DNA of 64,000 nucleotides from Peribacillus loiseleuriae. GTDB lineage: Bacteria; Bacillota; Bacilli; Bacillales; DSM-1321. The stretch lies in contig NZ_LFZW01000001.1 in assembly GCF_001183985.1 (NCBI RefSeq), positions 3,834,059 to 3,898,058 of the forward strand. The letters are read 5' to 3'. The translations under genes and the position numbers were made by a program. This document shows, one piece after another, positions 8,334 through 18,484 of the stretch. Below the pieces are notes generated by a model, which was not told where the DNA came from, did no database searches, and was given only the letters and a program-made list of their open reading frames with translations. The first letter of the stretch is position 1. Each line of letters begins with the position of its first letter.

Positions 8334-9101
8334 TTACACTTGATCGCTTCCGAAGAAGTTACGGAACGATTGTAGAGTTGTGTCACGGTTCAAGGCAGCG
8401 ATTGAAGTCGTGAGTGGGATACCTTTCGGACAAGATTGTACACAGTTTTGTGAGTTCCCACAGTTTGCAAGGCCCCCGTCTCCCATAATCGCATTCAAAC
8501 GATCTGAACGATTCATTTCGCCAGTTGGATGCGCATTGAATAGACGTACTTGTGAAAGTGCTGATGGCCCAATGAAGCTTGAAGAGCTGTTTACGTTCGG
8601 GCAAGCTTCAAGACACACACCGCAAGTCATACATTTAGAAAGTTCGTATGCCCATTGACGTTTCTTTTCTGGCATACGAGGTCCTGGTCCAAGATTGTAC
8701 GTTCCATCGATTGGGATCCATGCTTTTACTTTTTTCAATGAATCAAACATACGGCTGCGATCCACTTGTAGGTCGCGAACTACAGGGAATGTGCGCATAG
8801 GGCTTAAGCGAATCGGTTGTTCTAATTGGTCGATAAGTGCTGTACAAGACTGTCTTGGCTTGCCATTGATCACCATTGAACAAGCGCCACAAACTTCTTC
8901 TAAACAGTTCATGTCCCAAGCAATCGGTGTTGTTGTTTTTCCGTCAACAGTTACCGGGTTACGACGGATTTCCATAAGTGCAGAAATGACGTTCATATTT
9001 GGACGATAGTCTAATTCAAAGGTCTCTGTATATGGAGCTGAATCTGGAGTATCTTGTCTAGATATTTCAAAACGTACTGTTTTTGTCTTTGTCTCAGCCA
9101 T
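8334..9101 (-). CDS. sdhB: Succinate dehydrogenase iron-sulfur subunit
   Basis: 255 aa. It carries electrons from the FAD of SdhA to menaquinone at SdhC. The [2Fe-2S] ligands are in CLEEVCGACSMVINGKPRQSC (about 65-85); the ferredoxin-like domain has CMTCGVCLEACP (about 157-168) and NCGNSQNCVQSCPKG (213-227). Last gene of sdhC-sdhA-sdhB; the start has AGGGGGAG upstream. The adjacent terminator ends the operon. Confidence 0.97.
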   Translation of the reverse strand: MAETKTKTVRFEISRQDTPDSAPYTETFELDYRPNMNVISALMEIRRNPVTVDGKTTTPIAWDMNCLEEVCGACSMVINGKPRQSCTALIDQLEQPIRLSPMRTFPVVRDLQVDRSRMFDSLKKVKAWIPIDGTYNLGPGPRMPEKKRQWAYELSKCMTCGVCLEACPNVNSSSSFIGPSALSQVRLFNAHPTGEMNRSDRLNAIMGDGGLANCGNSQNCVQSCPKGIPLTTSIAALNRDTTLQSFRNFFGSDQV

Positions 9102-9119
9102 GCTTTTCTCCCCCTCTTT

Positions 9120-10871
9120 TTAGTGAGTAGTCGTATAGTCGCGTTTACGAGGCGCAATTAATGAAACATCAATATCTTCGTAATAGAACTCAGGAGCTGA
9201 GTCTGGGCCAGTAAACTTAGCCATTGTCGTTTTCATGAATTCTTCGTCATTCCGTTCCGGGAAGTCCGGTTTATAATGGGCGCCGCGGCTTTCGTTACGA
9301 TTAAGAGCACCTATCGTAATAACACGAGCTAACTGGAGCATGTTTTGTAGTTGTCTCGTGAAAGAAGCCCCTTGGTTGCTCCATTTTGCTGTATCTAGGA
9401 TATTGATGTTTTTATACCGTTCCATTAACTCGACAATCTTCTCATCTGTTGCTTGTAATCGATCGTTATGACGTACAACCGTTACGTTGTTCGTCATCCA
9501 TTCTCCAAGTTCTTTGTGGATAACATATGCATTCTCTGTTCCATCAAGTGACATAATGCCATCCCATTTTTCTTGCTCTTGCTTCACGTAGCCATCGAAC
9601 AAGGAAGATGGTAGAGTTTCACTTGTTTTCTCAAGACCGGAAATATATTTAACGGCATTAGGTCCAGCTACCATTCCACCGTAAATCGCAGAAAGAAGGG
9701 AGTTCGCACCTAGACGGTTACCACCATGCTGTGAATAATCACACTCACCGGCAGCAAACAATCCTTTAATATTAGTCATTTGATCATAATCTACCCATAG
9801 TCCGCCCATTGAATAGTGAACGGCAGGGAAGATTTTCATTGGAACTTTACGTGGATCTTCACCCATGAATTTTTCATAGATTTCAATGATGCCACCAAGT
9901 TTAATATCCAATTCTTTCGGATCTTTATGAGAAAGATCCAGGTAAACCATGTTTTCGCCATTTATACCGAGCTTCATATTTACGCACACATCGAAAATCT
10001 CACGTGTTGCAATATCACGAGGAACAAGATTTCCGTATGCCGGATATTTCTCTTCTAAGAAATACCAAGGTTTCCCGTCTTTATACGTCCATACACGTCC
10101 GCCTTCTCCACGAGCTGATTCTGACATTAATCGAAGTTTATCATCTCCAGGAAGTGCAGTTGGATGGATTTGAATGAATTCTCCATTTGAATAAATCGCG
10201 CCTTGTTGATAAACAATAGAGGCGGCTGAACCCGTATTAATCATCGAATTCGTCGATTTACCAAAGATGATACCTGGTCCACCGCTTGCCATGATGACTG
10301 CATCGCCTGGGAACGCTTTGATTTCCATTGTTTTTAAGTCTTGCCCAACAATCCCGCGCGCCACTTGTTCTTCATCAATGACGGCCCCAAGGAATTCCCA
10401 GCCTTCATATTTCGTAACAAGTCCTTCTACCTCATAGCGACGAACTTGTTCGTCCAATGCGTAAAGCAATTGTTGGCCAGTTGTCGCCCCAGCAAATGCC
10501 GTACGGTGATGCTGTGTTCCGCCGAAACGACGGAAATCTAGTAAACCTTCAGGTGTACGGTTGAACATTACACCCATCCTGTCGAACATATGAATAATCG
10601 ATGGTGCCGCTTCACACATTGCTTTAACCGGCGGCTGGTTCGCTAAGAAATCTCCACCATAAACCGTATCATCAAAGTGAATCAATGGGGAGTCCCCTTC
10701 ACCTTTTGTATTTACCGCTCCATTTATGCCACCTTGAGCACAAACAGAGTGAGAGCGTTTAACAGGAACTAAAGAGAATAAATCTACCTGTTGTCCATGC
10801 TCTGCCGCTTTAATCGTAGCCATTAATCCTGCTAGACCCCCACCGACGACAATAATTTTACCTTTACCCAT
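9120..10871 (-). CDS. sdhA: Succinate dehydrogenase flavoprotein subunit
   Basis: 583 aa. It oxidises succinate to fumarate with covalently bound FAD. Features: FAD-binding GGGLAGLMATIKAA (9-22), the flavinylation segment KRSHSVCAQGGINGAVN (His about residue 40), substrate residues in GGTQHHRTAFAG, active-site Arg region SESARGEGGRVW, and HGGNRLGANSLL near the C-terminal half. Gram-positive type, with a very similar partner sdhB 18 bp downstream. It is anchored through SdhC at the membrane. Confidence 0.98.
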   Translation of the reverse strand: MGKGKIIVVGGGLAGLMATIKAAEHGQQVDLFSLVPVKRSHSVCAQGGINGAVNTKGEGDSPLIHFDDTVYGGDFLANQPPVKAMCEAAPSIIHMFDRMGVMFNRTPEGLLDFRRFGGTQHHRTAFAGATTGQQLLYALDEQVRRYEVEGLVTKYEGWEFLGAVIDEEQVARGIVGQDLKTMEIKAFPGDAVIMASGGPGIIFGKSTNSMINTGSAASIVYQQGAIYSNGEFIQIHPTALPGDDKLRLMSESARGEGGRVWTYKDGKPWYFLEEKYPAYGNLVPRDIATREIFDVCVNMKLGINGENMVYLDLSHKDPKELDIKLGGIIEIYEKFMGEDPRKVPMKIFPAVHYSMGGLWVDYDQMTNIKGLFAAGECDYSQHGGNRLGANSLLSAIYGGMVAGPNAVKYISGLEKTSETLPSSLFDGYVKQEQEKWDGIMSLDGTENAYVIHKELGEWMTNNVTVVRHNDRLQATDEKIVELMERYKNINILDTAKWSNQGASFTRQLQNMLQLARVITIGALNRNESRGAHYKPDFPERNDEEFMKTTMAKFTGPDSAPEFYYEDIDVSLIAPRKRDYTTTH

Positions 10872-10929
10872 TATTGCTCACTCCCTCATATCCGTTCAAA
10901 GCTTGCTTGCTCTGATTTATTCTAACCAC

Positions 10930-11538
10930 TTATACGAAAGCAAAAATTGCACGTACCCCAATATAGCTAAGGACTAGGAATACGACTAACGTTATGTAAG
11001 TCATGATTTTTTGCGATTTAGGTGAAACAGTCAAACCCCAGCTTACTGAAAATGACCAAAGTCCATTAGCGAAATGGAAAACGGTTGAAATAAGCCCTAC
11101 AATATAAAAAGCGATCATGAATGGGCTTGAAAAAATCGTTGCCATCATGTCAAAGTTAACCTCAGCGCCAAGTGCCGCTTGAATTCTTGTCGTATACACA
11201 TGCCAAATAAGAAAGATTAACGTTATAATTCCTGATATCCTTTGTAAAAAGAACATCCAATTACGGAAAAAACTAAATCTCCCTAGATTGTTTTTTGCTG
11301 TAAAAGCGATATAAATCCCATAAACAGCATGGAAGATCAACGGTAAATAAATGACCACGAATTCAACGACAATCTTGATTGGCGTAAATTCAATTAAATG
11401 TACCGCTGCATTGAAGGTCTCTGCTCCTTTTGTTGCCATAAAGTTGACTGTTAAATGGAAGATTAAAAACAGTCCAATTGGAACTACCCCAAGAAGTGAA
11501 TGAAGCCTACGATTCCCAAACTCACGATTTTGCGCCAC
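10930..11538 (-). CDS. sdhC: Succinate dehydrogenase cytochrome b558 subunit
   Basis: 202 aa membrane anchor with five predicted helices and haem-ligand histidines in LHSLLGVVPIGLFLIFHL, IFHAVYGIY, IFLIWHVYTT and VFHFANGLWS. It is the single-subunit, two-haem b558 anchor of Bacillus complex II that reduces menaquinone. GTG start with AAGGGGGG seven bases upstream. First gene of sdhCAB. Confidence 0.97.
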   Translation of the reverse strand: MAQNREFGNRRLHSLLGVVPIGLFLIFHLTVNFMATKGAETFNAAVHLIEFTPIKIVVEFVVIYLPLIFHAVYGIYIAFTAKNNLGRFSFFRNWMFFLQRISGIITLIFLIWHVYTTRIQAALGAEVNFDMMATIFSSPFMIAFYIVGLISTVFHFANGLWSFSVSWGLTVSPKSQKIMTYITLVVFLVLSYIGVRAIFAFV

Positions 11539-11859
11539 AAAGTGCCCCCCTTAATTTGTGAAAACTCTCGCAAAGATAAAATCATTTCCCCCTTATCCCT
11601 GCATTTTCTAAATTTAGTATAGAAATTAACAATTATCTGACATGTCCATTTTACCCCTGACTAATAATTGCGTCAAGAAAACGGATACAAGATTTCTTTT
11701 TTAAAATAGAAATAGTGTACTAGTTTAAAGGGAATACATTTCCTCATTCAATAATTTTTTTTCCTTATTTACCTAAGCAAAATCCCATAAATCGTCATTT
11801 ATCCAACAATTTAATTTAAGAATTTCCTATAAAATTAATGCTTCAACTCACAAAACGTA

Positions 11860-11865
11860 TATAAT
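11860..11865 (+). promoter_or_regulatory. -10 element upstream of yslB
   Basis: TATAAT about 25 bp before the yslB start; no clear -35 is visible. The surrounding 11539-11878 gap is the divergent sdhC/yslB regulatory region and contains no other gene I can see. Confidence 0.45.
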
Positions 11866-11890
11866 AGTTGTATAGAAAGTGGGGAATACA

Positions 11891-12346
11891 ATGGAAAAAG
11901 AAGCTCAGGCTCTGCAAGAATTATCTGACAACACCGAAATGCATATCCCGATTTTTGGCTACGAGTTAATTAGAGAAATACTTTTAAATGATATTTTAGG
12001 CAAAGATTCTCCCCATGTTCTATACTGGGCTGGAAAACAGTTGGCAAGAAAATTTCCGCTTCACAACATAGATGAAATCATTAACTTTTTCTCTAGTGCC
12101 GGCTGGGGGAACTTATCATTGGTCAAGCAATCCAAAGACGAAGTTGAAATGGCATTAACCGGTATAATGGTTGAAAGACGGTTTGACTTGAACACAGAGT
12201 GCCACTTTCAACTTGAGACTGGATTTCTTGCTGAACAAATCAGCTTGCAAAAAAAATTCGCAGCAGAAGGCGCCGAAGAACCGAAACGCCGTGCTGGTAG
12301 AGTTATGTTATTCGTAAAATTAGATTTAAAAGACCCGATTGAGTAG
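11891..12346 (+). CDS. yslB: YslB, DUF2507 family protein
   Basis: About 151 aa of unknown function. Recognised by MHIPIFGYELIREIL, LYWAGKQLARKFPL, FFSSAGWGNL and the C-terminal Cys- and Glu-rich segment. This is the V4R-like fold of DUF2507, found in Bacilli next to sdh and lysC. It is on the opposite strand to its neighbours, as in B. subtilis. ATG at 11891 is preferred because AAGTGGGG serves as its ribosome site and would overlap the alternative GTG. Confidence 0.85.
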   Translation: MEKEAQALQELSDNTEMHIPIFGYELIREILLNDILGKDSPHVLYWAGKQLARKFPLHNIDEIINFFSSAGWGNLSLVKQSKDEVEMALTGIMVERRFDLNTECHFQLETGFLAEQISLQKKFAAEGAEEPKRRAGRVMLFVKLDLKDPIE

Positions 12347-12351
12347 ATAAA

Positions 12352-12395
12352 GTAAAACTTCCATCAGGGGGCTTGACTTTCCGTTAATGCGGGAT
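12352..12395. repeat. Family C repeat, degenerate copy
   Basis: AAAACTTCCATCAGGGGG and TTCCGTTAATGCGGGATAAG match the two ends of the longer copies at 40429-40541 and 46385-46539; the middle is deleted. Confidence 0.6.
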
Positions 12396-12400
12396 AAGAA

Positions 12401-12444
12401 AGAGGATCGTTTGGCCATGCTTTGCATAGGTTTAACGATCCTCT
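12401..12444 (+). terminator. Terminator of yslB
   Basis: AGAGGATCGTT pairs with AACGATCCTCT around an inner CATGC TTT GCATAGG, followed by ACTCATTTTTT. It lies 10 bp from the lysC stop and may serve both converging genes. Confidence 0.8.
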
Positions 12445-12453
12445 ACTCATTTT

Positions 12454-13686
12454 TTACGCTTTGACTACCATTCTTTCATCAAGCTGAAATTGCACATGCA
12501 AGGTTTCAACAGCCTGTACCATATCTTTGTCTGGGATAACTGTAGAAACTTTGATTTCAGATGTACTGACCATTTTCACTTGGATGCCTGCATCTGCAAG
12601 AATCGCAAACATTTCTGCCGCAACTCCTGGATTAGAAACCATTCCCGAACCGACGATGCTCACTTTCGCTAATTCACTTTCTGTTTCAATTCTTTCAAAC
12701 TGTAATTCTTTTTTATTGCTTTCTAAAACATTTAACACTTCCCTTACGTCTTTCGTTTTAATGGAGAATGTTAAATTCGTCGTACCAGTATCTGTTATGC
12801 TTTGGATAATGATGTCTACATTTAAGTGCTGCCTAGCAAGTGTTGTGAAAATGGTAGATAATGAAGTTAACCTTCCAGTCAGTCCAAAAATGCTTACTCT
12901 TGTAATACTATCTTCAAATGCAATCCCTCTAACAATTAAATTCTCTTCCATCGTGACTTCCTCCTCAATGATTGTTCCTTGTTCCTGTTCTATGCTTGAT
13001 CGAACGACTAGCGGTATTCCATAATTCTTCGCGAATTCTACGGCTCGTGGGTGAAGGACGCCTGCCCCAAGATTCGCTAATTCAAGCATTTCATCATAAG
13101 AAATCGATTGTAATTTCCTTGCTGACTTTACAAAACGAGGATCCGTCGTGTACACACCTGTAACATCTGTATAGATATCACAGCGTTTTGCTTTTAAAGC
13201 AGCTGCTAATGCAACAGCCGTCGTATCTGAACCACCGCGACCTAATGTCATAATTTCACCGCTCGTATCAACTCCTTGGAAGCCCGCTACAACAACAATT
13301 TTCCCTGCCGAAAGCTGTTCACAAACCCGATTCGTATCAATATCCAATATTCTTGCATTCCCATGAATCGATTCAGCTTGAATCCCAGCTTGCCAGCCTG
13401 TAAAAGAAACGGCTTCATACCCTTTTTCAAGTAAAGCCATCGTAAGAATTGAAATGGTTACTTGTTCTCCAGTTGATAAAAGCATATCCATTTCCCGTTT
13501 GCTTGGCGTGTTACTGATTTCATTCGCCATCCTAACGAGCTCATCAGTCGTTTTGCCCATTGCCGACACAACGACAACAACCTCATTCCCCTGAGCTGCT
13601 TCTTCTATTACTCGAGTTGCTATATGTTTTATTTTTTCAATGTTTCCTACTGATGTACCGCCAAATTTCTGCACAATTAATCCCAC
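12454..13686 (-). CDS. lysC: Aspartokinase II (lysine-sensitive)
   Basis: 410 aa. It phosphorylates aspartate, the first step to lysine, diaminopimelate, methionine and threonine. Kinase motifs: VQKFGGTSVGNIEKI (5-19), GRGGSDTTAVALA (149-161), YTDVTGVYTTDPR. Two ACT domains start near 265 (ITRVSIFGLTG) and 343 (AKVSIVGSGM). An internal start for the beta subunit, as in B. subtilis, is plausible at ATG near residue 249 (MEENLIVRGIAF). GTG start. Controlled by an upstream lysine riboswitch. Confidence 0.97.
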   Translation of the reverse strand: MGLIVQKFGGTSVGNIEKIKHIATRVIEEAAQGNEVVVVVSAMGKTTDELVRMANEISNTPSKREMDMLLSTGEQVTISILTMALLEKGYEAVSFTGWQAGIQAESIHGNARILDIDTNRVCEQLSAGKIVVVAGFQGVDTSGEIMTLGRGGSDTTAVALAAALKAKRCDIYTDVTGVYTTDPRFVKSARKLQSISYDEMLELANLGAGVLHPRAVEFAKNYGIPLVVRSSIEQEQGTIIEEEVTMEENLIVRGIAFEDSITRVSIFGLTGRLTSLSTIFTTLARQHLNVDIIIQSITDTGTTNLTFSIKTKDVREVLNVLESNKKELQFERIETESELAKVSIVGSGMVSNPGVAAEMFAILADAGIQVKMVSTSEIKVSTVIPDKDMVQAVETLHVQFQLDERMVVKA

Positions 13687-13720
13687 TATGTGACACCCTT
13701 TCCAGCTGTTTTTTCAAAAC

Positions 13721-13750
13721 AAAAAAAGCAATGAGAATTATCTCATTGCT
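13721..13750 (-). terminator. Attenuator terminator of the lysC riboswitch
   Basis: Minus-strand AGCAATGAGA TAA TTCTCATTGCT is followed by seven T's, 35 bp from the lysC start: the expression platform of the L-box. Confidence 0.92.
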
Positions 13751-13785
13751 GTGGTAACGTATCCTACACATACGAAAATCACAGT

Positions 13786-13954
13786 GAGATAGCCCTCCAG
13801 AACAAAATTGTTCTGACAATCTGCCATTTATTCAATGTCAGACCAGCAAAATCAAGCTATGAGACTTGATTGCTTCGGCGACTTCCCCTTTCAAGACTTT
13901 TCACAGAAGCTCATCCTTCTCCAAGTCTTTACTAATGAAACTCGCACCTCTATC
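13786..13954 (-). promoter_or_regulatory. Lysine riboswitch (L-box)
   Basis: Minus-strand hallmarks in order: GATAGAGGTGCGAG, AGTAAAGACTTGGAGAAGGA, GGGGAAGTCGCCGAAG, and GCTGGTCTGACATTG, with P1 closed by GATAG/CTATC. Lysine binding favours the terminator at 13721-13750 and shuts off lysC. Confidence 0.95.
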
Positions 13955-13993
13955 AACACTTTAAAAAGTTAAAGGTCGTATAAAATTAGTTGT

Positions 13994-14022
13994 AGTATAG
14001 CACACCCAATTTCGAACAGCAA
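13994..14022 (-). promoter_or_regulatory. Probable SigA promoter of lysC
   Basis: TTGCTG, 17 bases, TATACT, about 40 bp upstream of the L-box aptamer and beginning just after the uvrC stop. Confidence 0.6.
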
Positions 14023-14024
14023 GA

Positions 14025-15797
14025 TTATTCTTGCAATTTCTTTACAAGCTCTTGGGCGACTGGTCGTGGAATACCCGCTGCCTGAACTTCCTCTATCGTT
14101 GCTTCACGCATTTTCTTTACTGAGCCAAAATGCTTCAGAAGTTGTTTTTTTCGTTTCTCACCGATGCCTTCAATCTCATCAAGCAAAGATTGAAAAGCAT
14201 TTTTACCTCGAAGCTGGCGGTGAAAACTAATGGCAAAACGATGCACCTCATCTTGAATCCGCTGTAGCAGATAAAATTCCTGACTACTACGGTTAAGTGG
14301 GATAATCTCAAGCGGATTGCCAATCATCAGTTCAGATGTACGATGCTTTTCATCTTTTACAAGGCCTGAGAGTGGAACTTCTAGACCAAGTTCATTTTCC
14401 AAAATATCTCGAACTGCTTCAACATGCCCTTTTCCACCATCAATAATAATTAAATCTGGCAGCGGAAGTCCTTCTTTCAACACTCTTGAGTAGCGGCGAC
14501 GGACCACCTCACGCATTGACTCATAATCGTCTGGTCCTTTAACCGTTTTAATCTTGTATTTACGATATTCCCGTTTTTCAGGTTTTCCGTCGATAAAGAC
14601 AACGAGCGCAGAAACAGGATTCGTTCCTTGAATATTTGAATTATCGAAAGCTTCAATTCTGTGCGGTGTATAAATGCCGAGCTGTTCTCCAAGCCTCTCC
14701 ACTGCTTTAATCGTGCGATCCTCATCCCGGTCAATTAAAGCAAATTTTTCTCCCAGCGCAATGCTAGCATTTTTACTAGCAAGATTGAGTAATTCTTTCT
14801 TTTGTCCAATTTTCGGAGTAAGAATTTTAACCTGTAATAATTGCTCCGCTAATTGTGTATCTACTGATTCAGGTAGAAAAATTTCTTTTGGCTTGAAATG
14901 ATTTACCTTCGAATAAAATTGCCCCAGATATGTTAGCAATTCTTGATCAGGTTCATCGTATATCGGAAACAACGAGACGTCACGTTCAATCAATTTACCT
15001 TGACGAACAAAGAATACTTGTACACACATCCAGCCTTTATCATACGCAAAACCAAATACGTCACGATCTGTATAATCATTGGACATCATTTTTTGCTTTT
15101 CCATCGTAACGACAATATGGGCGATTTGATCTCGATATTCCTTAGCCCGTTCAAAATCAAGTTCTTCAGCTGCCTCATGCATTTTATCAGACAACTCATT
15201 TTTAATTTCTTGATAGCCACCATTTAAAAATCGCGTAATTTCACCCATCATCGTTTTGTATTTTTCCTGTGGCACTTCTTTCACACATGGTGCGAGACAT
15301 TGACCAAGATGATAGTATAAGCACACGCGATCGGGCAATGTATTACACTTTCTAAGCGGATAAATGCGGTCAAGGAGCTTTTTCGTTTCATTAGCCGCGA
15401 TGACATTCGGATAAGGACCGAAATACTTACCATTATCTTTTTTCACTTTTCTGGTGATGATTAAGCGCGGATGACGCTCATTCGTCAGCTTGATGAACGG
15501 ATACGTTTTATCGTCCTTCAGCATAATATTATATTTCGGATCATGTTTCTTGATTAAGTTTAATTCTAAGATGAGTGCTTCAATATTTGATGATGTAACG
15601 ATATATTCAAAGTCTTCAATTTCATTGACGAGTCTAAGCGTTTTTCCATCATGGGTACCGGTAAAATACGAACGGACCCGATTTTTCAGCACCTTAGCTT
15701 TGCCAACATAAATAATCGTACCTTGCCGGTCCTTCATCAAGTAACAGCCGGGCTGATCAGGAAGAAGGGCAAGCTTGTTCTTAATTCGCTGATGCAT
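14025..15797 (-). CDS. uvrC: Excinuclease ABC subunit C
   Basis: 590 aa. It makes both incisions in UvrABC nucleotide excision repair. The GIY-YIG domain is at 12-90 ([20 protein letters not shown]), the UVR motif near 205-240 ([20 protein letters not shown]), the RNase H-like 5' nuclease in the middle ([28 protein letters not shown]), and HhH motifs at the end ([18 protein letters not shown]). Length is normal. trxA lies upstream in the same direction, separated by a family D repeat and a hairpin. Confidence 0.98.
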   Translation of the reverse strand: MHQRIKNKLALLPDQPGCYLMKDRQGTIIYVGKAKVLKNRVRSYFTGTHDGKTLRLVNEIEDFEYIVTSSNIEALILELNLIKKHDPKYNIMLKDDKTYPFIKLTNERHPRLIITRKVKKDNGKYFGPYPNVIAANETKKLLDRIYPLRKCNTLPDRVCLYYHLGQCLAPCVKEVPQEKYKTMMGEITRFLNGGYQEIKNELSDKMHEAAEELDFERAKEYRDQIAHIVVTMEKQKMMSNDYTDRDVFGFAYDKGWMCVQVFFVRQGKLIERDVSLFPIYDEPDQELLTYLGQFYSKVNHFKPKEIFLPESVDTQLAEQLLQVKILTPKIGQKKELLNLASKNASIALGEKFALIDRDEDRTIKAVERLGEQLGIYTPHRIEAFDNSNIQGTNPVSALVVFIDGKPEKREYRKYKIKTVKGPDDYESMREVVRRRYSRVLKEGLPLPDLIIIDGGKGHVEAVRDILENELGLEVPLSGLVKDEKHRTSELMIGNPLEIIPLNRSSQEFYLLQRIQDEVHRFAISFHRQLRGKNAFQSLLDEIEGIGEKRKKQLLKHFGSVKKMREATIEEVQAAGIPRPVAQELVKKLQE

Positions 15798-15855
15798 GTC
15801 AAACCTCCCAACCCATCAAACCGGGTCAAAAAAATTTTATAATGTATTAAAGAAG

Positions 15856-15950
15856 TTGTTCAAAAAGTCCAGTAAGAAAGCCTGCGAATGGCATGAAAGC
15901 TCTGTCTGTCCGCTTCTTGGCTCTATTTATCCTACTTTTTGAACACGCAC
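15856..15950. repeat. Family D repeat, copy 1
   Basis: Starts TTGTTCAAAAAGTCC and ends ACTTTTTGAACACGCAC; the ends are inverted repeats. Internal AAGAAAGCCTGCGAATGGCA resembles the copy at 55259-55437. Confidence 0.7.
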
Positions 15951-15986
15951 TAAAAGAAAAAACTCCAAGCCAAAGACTTGAAGTTT
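15951..15986 (-). terminator. Terminator of trxA
   Basis: Minus-strand AACTTCAAG TCTTTGG CTTGGAGTT followed by TTTTTC, 16 bp after the trxA stop. Confidence 0.8.
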
Positions 15987-16002
15987 CTTACATATAAAAG
16001 AA

Positions 16003-16317
16003 TTACACGTGTTTTGCAAGAAGTTCTGATAATGCTTCTTTCGGTTGGAATCCAACCACTTTATCAACGACTTCTCCATCTTTTAACACGATTAAAGTCG
16101 GGATGCTCATTACGCCGAATTTACCAGCCGTCTCTTGGTTTTCGTCTACGTCCACTTTTACGATTTTCACTTTGTCACCGATTTCGCCGTCAAGCTCTTC
16201 TAGAACAGGAGCGATCATTTTACAAGGTCCGCACCATGGAGCCCAGAAATCTGCAAGAACTAAGCCTTCGTTTGTATCAGTCGTAAATGTTTGGTCTGTT
16301 GCGTGTACAATTGCCAT
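16003..16317 (-). CDS. trxA: Thioredoxin
   Basis: 104 aa. The redox site WCGPC lies in [20 protein letters not shown] (about 26-45), with the cis-proline in [12 protein letters not shown] (71-82). It is a general cytosolic dithiol reductant reduced by thioredoxin reductase. Strong ribosome site AGGAGG, eight bases upstream. The place between etfA and uvrC is as in B. subtilis. Confidence 0.98.
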   Translation of the reverse strand: MAIVHATDQTFTTDTNEGLVLADFWAPWCGPCKMIAPVLEELDGEIGDKVKIVKVDVDENQETAGKFGVMSIPTLIVLKDGEVVDKVVGFQPKEALSELLAKHV

Positions 16318-16526
16318 AATATATACCTCCTAATAAATACTATATTTCTAAAAAACAGTATACCATTGATCATGGCGTGCATACTATTATTTTGCTTTAC
16401 TGCTAAGATACCCTTAGCTTACGTATCTTTTCGCAATATGATTCGTATTAATACTTAAAATAGCATCATCTAATCGCAAAAATCAAGACATCTGCTTCAA
16501 TTGCAAATGTCTGTCTATAACGAAGA

Positions 16527-16612
16527 GTGGGGGGCAGACCCCTCATCTATCATGTATCGTTTATATTACTCGTAAAGGGCTTTTACACTGAATATAAGGG
16601 GGAGCAGACCCT
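16527..16612. repeat. Family A repeat, copy 3
   Basis: Starts GGGGGGCAGACCCCTC and ends GGGGGAGCAGACCCTTTAA, touching the etfA stop. The inner TCGTTTATATTACTCG resembles the cores of the other copies. Confidence 0.5.
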
Positions 16613-17590
16613 TTAAGCGTTTATTTTAAGTTTCTTACATTCTTCAATAAGTAATGGCACAACTTCAAATAGATCGCCGACAATGCCGTAATCTGCAATC
16701 TTGAAGATGTTTGCTTCAGGGTCTTTGTTGATCGCGACAATCACTTTAGAGTTGGACATTCCGGCTAAATGCTGGATCGCCCCTGAAATACCGCATGCGA
16801 TATAAAGGTCAGGTGTGACCACTTTCCCTGTTTGCCCAATTTGGAGGGAATACTCGCAATAATTTGCATCACATGCTCCTCGGGAAGCACCAACAGCCCC
16901 GCCAAGAACCTGAGCAAGCTCCTTTAATGGCTTAAAGCCCTCTTCACTTTTCACTCCACGTCCACCAGCAATGACCACTTTCGCTTCCGAAAGATCCACG
17001 CCATCTGTTGCCTTTCTTATCACATCTTTAATAATGGCACGAAGGTCTTTAATCTCCACACGAAGCGATGACACAGCTCCAGTACGACTTTCATCCTTTC
17101 TGAGCGGTTCAATGTTATTTGGACGGATTGTTGCAAAGATGACTCCATCCGTTACAATTTTCTTCTCGAACGCTTTGCCTGAATAGATTGGACGAGTGAA
17201 GACTAGATTTCCGCCAGCTTCTTCAATAGAAGTGACATCAGAAATTAGTCCGGAATTCAATTTCCCAGCAATTCTGGGCGCAAGGTCTTTTCCAAGAGCT
17301 GTATGTCCAAAAATGATGCCTTCTGGTTTTTCCGCATCAATAACCGCAAGAATTGCTTGTGCATAGCCATCAGATGTATATTGACCTAGTTTTGCATCCT
17401 CGACCGTAACAACTCGGTCCGCACCATATTGAATCAATTCATCCCCGAATGATTGGATACTTTCGCCTACTATAACGCCTACTACCTCACCGCCATCTGC
17501 TGCCAAAATAGCTGCGCCGATTGCTTCGAATGATACGTTTCTTAAAAAACCATCACGCACTTCACCTAATACAAGGACCTTTCTAGCCAT
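16613..17590 (-). CDS. etfA: Electron transfer flavoprotein alpha subunit
   Basis: 325 aa. With EtfB it takes electrons from acyl-CoA dehydrogenases to the quinone pool. The C-terminal FAD domain is clear: GGRGVKSEEGFKPL, LGGAVGASRGACD, YIACGISGAIQHLAGM and VAINKDPEANIFKIADYGIV. The ATG at 17590 (MARKVLVLGE) has AGGAGG nine bases upstream; the eight-codon extension is rejected. It follows etfB by about 70 bp. Confidence 0.97.
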   Translation of the reverse strand: MARKVLVLGEVRDGFLRNVSFEAIGAAILAADGGEVVGVIVGESIQSFGDELIQYGADRVVTVEDAKLGQYTSDGYAQAILAVIDAEKPEGIIFGHTALGKDLAPRIAGKLNSGLISDVTSIEEAGGNLVFTRPIYSGKAFEKKIVTDGVIFATIRPNNIEPLRKDESRTGAVSSLRVEIKDLRAIIKDVIRKATDGVDLSEAKVVIAGGRGVKSEEGFKPLKELAQVLGGAVGASRGACDANYCEYSLQIGQTGKVVTPDLYIACGISGAIQHLAGMSNSKVIVAINKDPEANIFKIADYGIVGDLFEVVPLLIEECKKLKINA

Positions 17591-17661
17591 TATGATCAAC
17601 CTCCTGTAAACCATTGATTGTTTGAATTGGGATGGACATTTTGATATTGCTGTTAAAAAAA

Positions 17662-18435
17662 CTAAATGACTTTAGCTTCTGCGCGTAGTAGTTGTACGAG
17701 TTCTTTTACTTGCTCACTCATGTCACCGCTCAGTACTTTTCCTGCTTCTTTTTTAGAGGGAAGGAAGATTTCAATCGTTTTGGTTTTTGCTGCTACATCG
17801 GCTTCTTCTATATCTAAATCATCCAATTCTAATTCTTCAAACGGTTTCTTCCTTGCTTTCATAATGCCAGGAAGAGATGGGTAACGCGGCTCATTCAAGC
17901 CTTGCTGAGCCGTAACTAATAATGGTAAGGACGTTTCGATGATTTCTGCGTCACCTTCCACATCACGGGTAACGCTTACATTTATACCATCGATTTTAAG
18001 CTGAGTAATGGTTGTAATATAAGGAATATTCAGTAGCTCAGCAACTCGCGGTCCAACTTGACCTGAACCGCCGTCAATTGCTACGTTACCAGCGATAATT
18101 AAATCCGCATCTTTATCTTTTAAATATTCACTAATGATTTTTGCTGTCGTGAATGGATCGCCATATGCTACATCCTCTTCAATATTGATTAAAACCGCTT
18201 TATCAGCGCCCATGGCAAGTGCTGTACGCAACTGCTTTTCAGCGAATTCATTCGCAACAGTAACAACGGTTACTTCTCCACCTTGTGCATCACGTACTTG
18301 GATTGCTTCTTCTACCGCATACTCATCATACGGGTTAATAATGAATTCAACACCGTCTTCATTGATTTTTCCGTTAACTAATGTAATTTTTTCTTCTGTA
18401 TCAAACGTTCTTTTCAGTAATACGTAAATATTCAA
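17662..18435 (-). CDS. etfB: Electron transfer flavoprotein beta subunit
   Basis: 257 aa. Partner of EtfA; binds AMP. Family segments: NPYDEYAVEEAIQVRD (34-49), ALAMGADKAVLI (72-83), AGNVAIDGGSGQVGPRVAELL (115-135, quoted in part) and GLNEPRYPSLPGIMKARKKP. TTG start with AGGAGGG six bases upstream. It belongs to the fatty-acid oxidation cluster. Confidence 0.97.
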   Translation of the reverse strand: MNIYVLLKRTFDTEEKITLVNGKINEDGVEFIINPYDEYAVEEAIQVRDAQGGEVTVVTVANEFAEKQLRTALAMGADKAVLINIEEDVAYGDPFTTAKIISEYLKDKDADLIIAGNVAIDGGSGQVGPRVAELLNIPYITTITQLKIDGINVSVTRDVEGDAEIIETSLPLLVTAQQGLNEPRYPSLPGIMKARKKPFEELELDDLDIEEADVAAKTKTIEIFLPSKKEAGKVLSGDMSEQVKELVQLLRAEAKVI

Positions 18436-18484
18436 GGGAATCCCTCCTAGTTTTATTTTTTAAAAATTAAGACTATTTTAGACA

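Noticed and set aside
12527..13024. 165-codon open frame opposite lysC
   Set aside because: Antisense shadow; its protein has serine/threonine-rich composition typical of reverse-complement frames.
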